DNA from: Vitis vinifera
Lineage: Eukaryota > Streptophyta > Magnoliopsida > Vitales > Vitaceae
Direction of reading: 5' to 3'
NCBI RefSeq assembly: GCF_030704535.1
Contig: NC_081818.1
Coordinates: 29,096,001 to 29,160,000 of the forward strand
Length of the DNA stretch: 64,000 nt
Shown piece after piece: positions 53,980-64,000 of this stretch. The notes under the pieces are model-generated. The model saw nothing but the letters and a program-made list of their open reading frames with translations. It made no database searches and was not told the DNA's origin. Both the position numbers and the translations under genes were made by a program. How positions within the stretch are numbered: position 1 is the stretch's first letter; every line of letters starts with the position of its first letter.

Positions 53980-56900
53980 TTCTCTCTCTGGTTGCTTCAG
54001 GGCCTGCTGCGCTGAATGGATCAGTCTAATTCTTCCTCCTGCTAGGGTGGTATGAATCTCACTGAAACTTTGAAGGCTAGTTTGAGGATTGTGGCCACTT
54101 TAATAACAAATGTATTGAGAAAATTGTTACTCAGACATCATATTGTATGTTTGCTTGTAGGGACATCAAGCTTCGCTATCTTGATTTTTCAGTACCAGCT
54201 ATTATGTTCTGCACTTGTTTGAGTTCGTGTACATAATGATTTCTTGTATCAAATTGCCCTGCAGTCTTATAAAATTCCCTGTTATCTTATAAAAGACCTT
54301 TCCTTAAATCATATCTATAATTCATTTTTGTTGGTTATCAGGAATAAGAAACTAGGTTTATGACTTGTAAGCCTGTGAATAAAATTTTTTGAGGTAATCA
54401 TTAACAGGATTATATTATTATTTGTCATGATTTATCCATAATTAATGGAGGAAAACATAATTGCTGGAAGAGGCATGAATTCCCAACATTTTTGTGGGGT
54501 TTTGCTTTGTTTCCAACCGTGGAACTCTTGTTTCCAACTTCCAGCTACTTTTGCTGGTCCATAACATTATCAAGCATCGTTATTTTACAGGGTTAGATGG
54601 AAACATAGGCCTTTGGAAATAGGATATAGCTTGACATGTACATTCAAACTTTTAGGTCTATTTCTTTATATTTTGGTTTCAAGGATTACAGGCATGTGAA
54701 TGGTACGTCCATAGAGGACCAACCCTAGGTCAGGAGCTAGCAAGAGGTGCATAATGCTGTGGGGGAGAGGGGGTTGAGCAGCACGGTTGGTTGAGAGGAA
54801 GCTGTGCCAAAATAACCTGAAAAGAAGTAGGTTTTGTTAGCCATGTTGGCTTTACTGATCTTGGTAACTAGCTCTTTTTTGCATCTTGGCTGTTGACATT
54901 ATTTAGAGTTCCACAGAGGTCATCCTCAATGCATTTATTACATACCATTGCTGCATATGTTGAAATGGCCCAGAGGCTTGAGCGCCACTTGTTTTAAATC
55001 ATGCCTATTTACAGCCTATTTACTGCAGTTTGTTTACCCAATCTCAACTCAAGCATCACTTCTAGATTATTCTACCAATACATCTTCCTCCAAGTCAATG
55101 GTGAATGATAATTCATCATGTCCATACACTTGGGTAAATCTCACTTTTGTCGACCAAAAGTTTGTGCAATCTGCGTGACGTCCTCTCCCCCCCATTCATT
55201 GAGTTATTATTTCATACATACAATCACTGTATGGTAATTACTCATCTCTGTAGTACAGCCAAGCTCTTCGATATAGTCAACGTAGTATAATCAGACTAGC
55301 ACACCTCTCTCTTCTGTCTCTGTAACCATGTCAACAGGGGTTTCAAGCAGGGAAAAAACACAAGCATGTTCACGTGGGCACCACCCCATGATGCCCCCAA
55401 AACTCAGAAAGGGTGAAAACAACATTATCTTTGATGATTCAGGGCTTCGCTGGACTGTTGATGTTGATGGCTTGCTGGATGCATTCAGGATTTATAATAG
55501 AATTCATACTGTTTTTGGTAGGTGGATTTGCAGCCTTGCTTACAAATCCTCAACCCTCTGTCTTCTTCTATGGGAGTCTTCAAAACTCAGCAAACAACAA
55601 AATGTTGTTCATTTTTGGAACTATATATACCCAATTTCAAAGAACATTTTAATAGCTAAAAGCAACAGCAACATTCGACTTTAAATGGGTTTTGGAAACA
55701 CAAAAACAAGAGGCACATGGGTCTTTTTGGGATCACCTTAAATTCGATCTAGCAAGAAATTTCCTTTCTTTTGGTTGTTAGGTTAGCTCACAAAAAGCAT
55801 CTAAAAAGCAAGCGAAAGACACCTTAGATTTGCCATCAAATTCCTAGAGACCAAAAACCATGTTTGGCATTATAAAAGTGACCACTTTTGCCTCCATTTC
55901 TTCAAGGATAAACCCAAACAAAAAGGCCCTAATACCTCGTCAAAGTGTCGGTGGTTTCACCAACTCATAAATTCATAACACAACAAATGCTTCCATTCCT
56001 TTGTAGGGTCCATCTCCCCACCCCCATCTCCATCACATGAGCAATGATATGTTACACCCCATTTCCCTTCTTTCTTTCTTAAGGGAAATTGCCCTTTCAA
56101 TCCCAATTACATTGCAACTTATGCTTAAACAACTGAAATGTGAAATGATGCCATCCCTCAAAAGGGCTGCAAGTAAATGGGCTCTTTTGAAGAAGGTAAG
56201 GGAAATTATTAGGGCATGAAGAGAAAGGTTGGGAACTCTACATTGACATAGACTATTAAACTAGAATTTGAATCATAGTGGTCCTCTTCCTACTACTATT
56301 TCTTGTTATTGATGATGATGATTGCCCATTTCAACTAACCAAAACCCTTGAAGACATGAGCTTTAATTTATATCACCCAACATCTTCACACCCATCATTA
56401 ATCTTTTCAATTTTTCATTATGAAATGTGTCATTGGAGTACAATTTTTATAATTCTACCTAATATAATTATCTTTGATTTTAAATTAAAGAATGTTGCTT
56501 TGTATATTAGTCTTCATGGGAATTGAATTTTGAAAAATTGTTTTTGAGAATTGAATTTTTAAATAAAATTTTATTGGTAAAAAAATAATATAAAAGTGTT
56601 ATTAAAAACTAATTTTTAATAATTATTTCTTAAAAATATTACCAAATAAATCATACATCACTTAAAAATAAACCATATCAAAACATTAAAGTCTATTATT
56701 ATTATTATTATTAGCATTTAATATATTAAAAAACATTTTATTTATAAAGTAGGTTTTTATTTTATTTTTTATTGTATTTCAGTTTATGTTTTTGAATAAA
56801 TAGGAATTTGAAAAGGGGAGGTTGTTCCACGTGTCATCTAAATTTAGAAATTTCCCTTCTATTCCGAACACCTGTGGGTAATATGCGAACTTTACCAAAA

Positions 56901-57203
56901 GAGACTGTAGAGAGTGCAGTTGAAGAAGTAGCAGAGCAGGAGAGAGATATTAGATAGAGAGGAATGGAGGGGTCCATTAGAGCTGATGCAGCTTTACTCA
57001 GGGTTAGGTTCCTTTTCCTTCAATTTCAATCTTCACTTTCTTCTCCATTTTCTTCTTCACTCTCCCCTCATCTCACCCCCCTCTCTCTCTCTCTTTCTCT
57101 GTTCCTCTGCAGTTCGGTCTACAGTAAATGCCAGATTCCCGCACTCTCAGCAGCCGTCCATTTCTCAGGCGAGTTCCAGATCTGCGCCGCATTGCGCCAC
57201 ACA

Positions 57204-57241
<38 letters not shown>

Positions 57242-57807
57242 GATCTACCCCGGTTTCGCATTTTCCTCTACTCGTGTTTTTTATTTTTGGAGTTGTGTAC
57301 TTGGAGTTCTTGTTTTGGTTTTGTTCAGATTGTCGTTTTTTTCTTTTGGCTAGTGCAGATGTGTTCAATTAGACTGTGTTCGGCGTTAATGTACTACAAC
57401 TAGGGTTTCTGATTGAGCTCGCTTCGTCGTTTTTTCCTGACAATGCTTAATTTCTATGTGTTTTTTGGATGGTGATGTAGCGAGAGAAGTCAAATGGGTT
57501 TCAGTTTTGTTACTGTATTTGTAATAAAGGTGGCGTTTTTTTGGTCGGAAATGTTAATGTTAGGTGTTGTTTGTAAGTGGGTTCTGGCTTTGGTGATGTG
57601 GGTTAGTGAGCAAAAATGATGAGATTAAGCTTTGGGCCTAATGATTTGATTTGCCTCGTCAGACTTTTTTTTTTTTTTTTAAAATTATTTATTTTATGTT
57701 TTTATTCATTTATTTTTGTCATTTCTGAGCTTGTAGTTTTCAATCATGTGGAATTGTGCAGCGCTTGAAACACTGGTTTCACTGTTTCGGATATTGGCCT
57801 TTCTGCA
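53980..57807. other. Spacer: E2 gene 3' side, IQD promoter and leader
   Basis: 54000-56800 shows no recognisable gene; frames near 55330-55680 look random. 56530-56790 is AT-rich with a TTA microsatellite (56694-56712). A G-box lies at 56828. From about 56900 comes a GA-rich leader, then CT-rich sequence, with a leader intron that ends at the acceptor GTGCAG at 57761. An upstream ATG (56964) begins a short frame in the leader. Confidence 0.55.
56828..56833. promoter_or_regulatory. G-box/ABRE CACGTG
   Basis: CCACGTGTC, an ABA-response-type G-box, lies roughly 100 bases upstream of the GA-rich start of the IQD leader. Confidence 0.45.
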
Positions 57808-60800
57808 ATGGGGAAATCTCCTGGAAAATGGATCAAGACCCTACTTTTTGGGAAGAAATCGTCCAAATCTAATTTTTCAAAAGTAAGAAACTTGTTTTCT
57901 TTCAATTTAAGATGATTTTACCCTCTATTATCATTTAATTGTCGTTGTTGTTTGTGGGCTCGTTTATTCTTTACATGATCCAGCAATGCTGTTGTTGTCG
58001 TTGTCACTGTTTGTCACCAATCATTGATCTGATCTACTGTGGTTGTAATTTGCATATATGATGGTTTCCATACTCTGGATTTGTTTCTCTGATTGTCCCT
58101 GGTCTGCCCTTCCAAATTATGAACGGATCTGAGTGATTTGTGTTGCTCTTTGCACTATTTTAGCTCTGTCTATCTTTTATCAGATGTAGTTATCTGGCTA
58201 TGCTCTACTCCCTTATCTGTGTCATTGATTTGATATCCTATTAGTGTACTCCAAGCCTGTCAGTCTTTTTCTAACTTTTTATCCTTCTTTCGGATGGGTT
58301 ATTAATTTATTCTTGCTCTACTTGGTGGAGTTAATCCTCAATATTTCATGAACTGCATTTGAAACACCCATTGGCATTGATTTTGGTTCTATTGTAAATA
58401 ATTCATGTGTTTATGAAGTTTTTTCCAAGTCCTCATTGCTTATTTCATTGGTTTGTGGGTGGTGGTCAGTGGATCTTGCTGTCCTTATGCAGGACTTTGT
58501 TGTTCTCATGCTGTTACTATTTCATTGAAAACTCCATGTATGATTCCATCTATGAGATCTGTATTCCTTACCAACAAGACAAGATGTTAGATTTGGCTTC
58601 TAGCCTCTCAAAAGGCTTTATTAGAAAACTTCTTTTGTACTCATGACAATCAGAGGCATCGATCCATAATAAGCCAAATATCCAGTGTGTTCCATACTTG
58701 TAATTTTCCATTGCATCCTGTATTTTCATGTATTTTACAATTCTGGGCATTGATGTTAAGGAGATCTAGTAATTTCCTTGCTGAATCCTATTCTTTTCTT
58801 GTCAATCTGTACCTGAAACTATTTCTTTTAATTCGGTGTTAACATTCTCATTGCATGTTAGTGTTTCTATGTGCAAGTTTTAATTTCTGAATCTCATTTC
58901 ATGTGAAGAAAGCTGCAACTGAAAGAGAGGCATTTATTGCTGTTAAGGCCCAGTCAGGTGATTTGGCTTTGGATCCTCCAGTGGTTTCAGTCCCAGCACC
59001 CCATACCACTGACAGAAGTGGAGGGAACTTGGTGTTAGAAAGGGCAACAACTGACAACTTGCCACATGATGTGGTTTTGTTATCACCTGGAAGTCAAGAT
59101 GTTGATACAAAAGCAAATGTGGAGTTGGGACTACCAAACAACACAGACATAATCAGGCTAGAGCAAGCTGCTACAAAAGCACAGGCTGCTTTTAGGGGCT
59201 ATTTGGTAATATTCTCTTGCATAAAATATTGAAAGCTTCATGGTTTATCACTTCTTAGGGAATTGTTAAGTCTGTTATTCATTTATGTTTTAGCCACTTG
59301 TATTTGTTGTCACATAATATGGCACATAAACCAATCATTTAACATATTTATTAACCATGTATATCAATCTTTCTTACTACAAGAATTTTTGATTCTGCAT
59401 TCTGGTACTTCTGTGATTTATATGCTATGACTATGGATGCTGCCTCATGGTTTATTTGCAAGGAAAAGACATGGTGTTGGTGCAGTTTGATATATATGTA
59501 TGTGCAAAGACCTCTTTGCTCCTATTGTGAGATTGATGGGTATAGATTTAGACCTCTTTGCTCCATTGAACATATATTTTGTATAGATAGCTTTTGAGCT
59601 CCAATACCTCCTTTTACGTTTCCTTTCTTAGTCATTTTGTTGTTTCTTTTTTTCAAGCATTAGAAAGTTAATTTCTGCCCAGACTGTGCACAGTTGGAGA
59701 TTGAATATAAAATTTGGACTTTGGAGTTGGAGTCTAGGAACAAATTTGGAAGAACTCAAGGGTGTTCCTGTCAATATTTTGCTTACTTTAAGTTTATTTT
59801 ACAAGTGATTGTGCTGCTGATGTTAGATTTTGAACTGTTGTGGGTTATTTTTCTTTCTAGTGATTTAAACCCTTACTGCCTGAATATCTCATGCATTTTC
59901 CAAGGCTAGGATAAGTTCCTGTCTTGAATCAATAGGATTTGAGAAGTTGGGAAAACAATATCCTGCATCCTTACATCATGATATGAATGCATTTTGTTAT
60001 GGATTTTGATACCATGTTTCATTGTCATTAGTGTTGATTATAACCTACTATTGGGTAATGATTGTTGATTGAAAAATAGTAAATTAAACTAATTTTCTTA
60101 TTGTTTATCTGTAAACTAGCATAGAGCTATATGTTTTTTGTTGATTTTTGTTCTACATTCATATTGCCGTATTGCTGATGTAATGTATATATACAATATT
60201 TGTGAAGGCTCGCAGGGCATTTCGGGCCCTCAAGGGCATCATAAGGCTGCAAGCACTTGTTCGTGGGCACTTGGTTAGGAGACAGGCTGTTGCTACTTTA
60301 CTATGTGTGCAGGGGATTGTGAAATTACAGGCACTGATTCGTGGTCAAAGAGTCAGACTTTCAGATGCAGGACTTGAAGTGCATAAGAAATGCAGTCTGG
60401 GAAAGCCTCTGGTATCTACTTGAATAACTGCGACAGTAATTACATTTTGATCCACAGCTTTCTTTCCATGTTCTTATGATCAGAGAAAAGTTTTCTGCAG
60501 TTCTTCTGGACCAAAAATTTTCCATCCCTTTTGTGATTAGAAAAACTGTTTTGCAAAATCTTTGTTTCCTATTCTTCTGAGGTAGGGAGTAGATAAGTAG
60601 AAGCAGGTGCAGTTGCTGTCGTTGTGGCACCTTTGAACGATATTGCTCCTTACTTGAGCCTTAGATGATCTTCACTGTGGTTGCCCTACCTGTGCATGTG
60701 GACACAACTCTTCTTTTCCTTGGGACTTCCTCAAAACTATTTGTAAATGCAGTCATTCTAATACTATTGTTGTGCTGCTACTCATTTATCCCAATATCCT

Positions 60801-63652
60801 AATTTTAGCTGCTCCCATTGTATGAACACATTGTTTCCTTTTTGCTTTGTTTGTTTTTTATAGTGAACCTTTTCCTTTCTTTGCTTTTATTTATTTTTTT
60901 GTTTTGCGGGGAGGGGTTGGGGGATGTTCATGGGATTGAGTTTGGAATTCCACATTGTCACCCCAATCCTTTCGCTCTGAATGGGGTGTTGATAGACATG
61001 GGTATTTTGTCTCTTTACGGCCCAAAATACTGATTCAAAGAATACGATGATAGTTTATAATTTTGTTTGTGTTATCTATTGGAAGTTTGGGCCATTCTTC
61101 AAAAAGAGAATATATCTCCTCTCTTGTCAAGCAAGCCCATATGCATAGTATCAATATGTAAACTTGGTTTCTTGTGTGCCTCTGATTCTATCTTCTTTTC
61201 ATTCTTCATTAGGACGACAAAGAGGTGGTTTCAGGTGGAGTAAATAAATCCACTCAACCGAAGGAGCTATCACCAAATGCTTTTGTTAATAAGGTTGGAT
61301 CAACATTTTATTTTACTTTAAATGCTAATAAGCTTTGTTACTCTTGCTTATTACTTTTGAGTGAGAAAAGCAATACATTGACCATTTAGATTCTTGGTAT
61401 TTTTTTCAATACTACATCTTCCACCAGGAAACTACCACTGCCTGGGAATGTTTGCACTTCTTTATAAAAATAATCACTGATTTTTTTCCTAGTGACATTT
61501 TCGATGTGAGGCACATGATCATGATAGTATAATATGCTGGAAAAGTAGAGACCGTAGAGAAATGCTCATGCTAGGTTGGTATGCAGCTATATAATATCAA
61601 TATCCGTGTTATCACATGTCTTGTTTTAGTGTATCATTGTTAACAGTAGAGATCCATACATCTGATATTCATTTATTTTCTTTTGATACTCCTAGATATT
61701 TCCAGAGTGCTTATCTGATGTACAAATGACATATATCTTTGTTATCATTTTTTTATATTGCACATATCGTTCAACTTACTGGACTAATATATTTAATCTT
61801 GAAATGTTGGTTAAATAATGTGAAAGCAACAGAATAACAAAAAGGTATTTGGGGAAGTTTTAAGTTTTTCTTAATATTGATGCATTTTGGTAGACATGAT
61901 TTGGATTTGATGCCATTCAATGCTGCATATTTCAGCTTCTTGCTTCATTGCCTACTGCTCTGCCCTTGAAACTCCAATATGATCCAGTTGACCCAAACTC
62001 AGCTGCAAACTGGGTAGAACGCTGGTCATTGTCTTTCTTCTGGAAACCACTTCCACAACCTAAGAAGGTTGACAACTTGAAGTCTCAGAGAAAGCAGGGT
62101 AACATTCAAAGTGGAGAATCAGAGGTGGGAAGGCCAAAACGAGGTAGCCGGAGGGTTTCCACTGTGAGTGTTGAGAATAACTCATTGCTTTCCTCATCTG
62201 AATATGAAAAACCCAAACGTACCCAGAGGAAATCTTTGAGCCATCAAGCAGAAACAGTGCAGGATCATCCTCAAAGTGAACTTGAGAGGGTTAAACGCAA
62301 TTTGAGAAAAGTTTCTGCATCTGTAACAGAGGTTCCTGATAAGATGGAAGCTGTAACTGAGAAACCAAAGCAGAGTCAAAGAAAGGTTTCAGGCTTTCCA
62401 GCTCCTGATGTTTCAGAACAGAGCATGAACTTTTCTTCTGAAAAAACAGGTCCCCCACCAGTAGCAGTGTCCAAAGAGTCCAAACAGACTGATATAGAAC
62501 CACATTCAAAACTGTCCAAAGAACCCAAAGAGACTGATGCAGAACTGTCTCGAAACCTGTCCAAAGAACTCAAACAGACTGATACAGAACCATCTCCAAA
62601 GTTGTCCATAGAACCCAAACAGACTGAGGGAGAAACACATCCAAAACTTTCTGGAGAACTTGAACAGACTGAGCTGGAATTACCTCCAAAACCTTTAGCA
62701 TTGGATGAGATAGTTGATGTGTCACAAGATCACCTTCTTGCTGTTGAGGCACATCCTTTAGAAAATGGTGGGAAAGTTGAGAACACTCCTGTGGTGAATG
62801 AGGAGATAAGCTGTATGGAGGATCAAACTACCAAGGATAACAAGAGAACCAGGAGGAGGAAATCTTTGCCAGCAAAGCAGGAATGCTCAGAGAATGTTTC
62901 ACATAACACTCCCACCTTGCCAAGCTATATGGCAGCAACTGAATCTGCAAAGGCAAAGCTTAGAGCACAAGGATCACCAAGATTTGGTCAAGATGGATCT
63001 GAAAATGGTTTTGTCAGACGGCATTCTCTGCCTTCTTCCACCAATGGTAAATTGAGCTCAATGTCACCTCGAGTGCAGAGGCTGGTTCAAGCAAGTGGCA
63101 AAGGAGGATCCAAAAATGACAGATCACTTTTGTCCTCTAGAGATTGTCATGGTAAGAATCCTACTGCATATGCATTTTGTTCATACTTTTTTGTCATGGG
63201 CTTGCTGTATCTGGTTTAAATTATTAAATTTTACTTTCAATAAACCAATAGGTTTCGGGTGTATATTCATGTTATGTATCATGTTATTATTCAAAAAATT
63301 ATGGAGAAAAAGATTTTGGAGACATTGACAGCTTGACACTGATATGCTGTTTGATGTCTTCAGAATCCCAATAGCTTCTATATCAGACCAGAGAAAAATA
63401 GTTTACGTATGCCTTCCAGTTTCTAACAAAATGTGCATGATTACTGCTTTCATCTGTAGTTTATTCTCTCTTTTCTTTTCCTATCATTCTTCCATGAAAA
63501 TCAAAATACTCTTACCATCGCTATAGTAATTAAATCCATATGCAATGCTATTACTTCTAATTTCTCATGGAATACATCCAGTTTTCTTAATGTTGCATCT
63601 GGGCATTCTTGAATTTGCAGAGAAGGTGGTCCAGACTGAGTGGAGGAGGTGA
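57808..63652 (+). CDS. IQD31: IQ67-domain calmodulin-binding scaffold (IQD30/31-like)
   Basis: Six coding exons: 57808-57882, 58909-59205, 60208-60411, 61213-61293, 61936-63151 and 63621-63652; 1905 nt, 634 aa. The start [20 protein letters not shown] is the family N-terminus. The IQ67 domain (about residues 108-178) has three IQ repeats: [33 protein letters not shown] and [15 protein letters not shown], and the intron after GYL is the conserved phase-0 position. IQDs bind calmodulin and microtubules and shape cells. Exon 5 is long, with many Lys/Arg-rich short motifs ([26 protein letters not shown]) and a five-unit 15-residue repeat (398-472). The tail keeps the family motif [22 protein letters not shown] and RRHSLPSS. 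The end is [10 protein letters not shown]. Assignment to the IQD29-31 branch is from memory. Confidence 0.95.
62470..62694 (+). repeat. In-frame 45-bp repeat, five units, in the IQD gene
   Basis: Units read [60 protein letters not shown] and [15 protein letters not shown]. Each is 45 bases, and the units have diverged mainly in the third part. It extends an acidic, proline-rich disordered stretch. Confidence 0.9.
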
Positions 63653-64000
63653 TATTATGGCCATTTGCATTTTATGAAATCAAGGAGGTAAAGAGTGAAT
63701 ACTTGTCCCTAGTTTCCTGTTGTGCAACTTTTCTTGGAAAATGTGAAAATGGACTTGCGAATAACAGGTGTATGGTGTACCTGGAGTTGCTCCTTTTCTT
63801 AGCATTTGGTGTGCCTGAGTGATTGTATAGTGATAGACTCAACAGGTTCCAGTGTATGTGTTTGTTTTATTTAGTGTTGTTCCATTCTTTATTTTCATGC
63901 TTCATGATAGAATTTGCTAATGTAAGAATTATACAGCTCTTTGGAAGTTGAATGTTTTGCTTCTTATATTTTTTACTCTTTGCTGGTTGAAGTTTGCAAG
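63653..64000. other. IQD 3' UTR and downstream sequence
   Basis: T-rich sequence without a frame of note. It should include the polyadenylation site of the IQD gene; no new gene starts here. Confidence 0.6.

Noticed and set aside
55328-55684. Frame of about 118 codons downstream of the E2 gene
   Set aside because: No domain, biased composition or splice context; flanking DNA gives no sign of a gene.
60451-60464. TCCACAGCTTTCTT, a 14-base match to the miR396 start
   Set aside because: The rest of the miRNA does not match and no complementary arm lies nearby; chance similarity in an IQD intron.

Overview
This is plant nuclear DNA. Genes are sparse and rich in introns, introns and spacers are AT-rich, GT-AG splice sites are consistent, and the proteins are plant families (group IIb WRKY, IQD, plant cysteine oxidase, V-ATPase subunit d). 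Element types and gene content suggest a woody eudicot such as grapevine (Vitis); the species is an inference.

I resolved nine genes exon by exon; eight are complete and every splice phase closes. From left to right: (1) the N-terminal 413 codons of a secreted or membrane protein of the At3g28720/At5g58100 type (minus, cut by the window edge); (2) an F-box/WD40 protein of 486 aa (minus); (3) vacuolar ATPase subunit d, 351 aa (minus); a 9-kb AT-rich gap with repeats and one more normal-looking island holding a 40-codon ORF; (4) a plant cysteine oxidase of 279 aa (plus); (5, 6) two tandem serine carboxypeptidase-like genes, both 479 aa with identical exon lengths (plus); (7) a group IIb WRKY factor of the WRKY72 type, 523 aa or 555 aa from an upstream in-frame ATG (plus); (8) mitochondrial GUF1/LepA translation GTPase, 681 aa (minus, convergent with the WRKY gene); (9) a RAD6-type ubiquitin-conjugating enzyme, 152 aa (plus). 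A tenth gene, an IQD calmodulin-binding scaffold of 634 aa (plus), closes the window, so ten protein genes in all, nine complete.

Mobile DNA is mostly small and lies in introns and spacers: MITE-like foldbacks, two tRNA-derived SINEs (one with a clear target-site duplication), 5'-truncated LINE pieces including two tiny retroposon tails with target duplications, and one weak LTR-like fossil between the carboxypeptidases.

The genes are separately promoted housekeeping or regulatory genes, not a cluster with one shared pathway. The points most worth checking are a match to the hypoxia-responsive promoter element just upstream of the oxygen-sensing cysteine oxidase gene, a gene order that seems to unite neighbours split between two Arabidopsis segments, a long perfect hairpin between the converging WRKY and GUF1 genes, and the 40-codon ORF island. 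I found no evidence of a wholly new multi-gene system.
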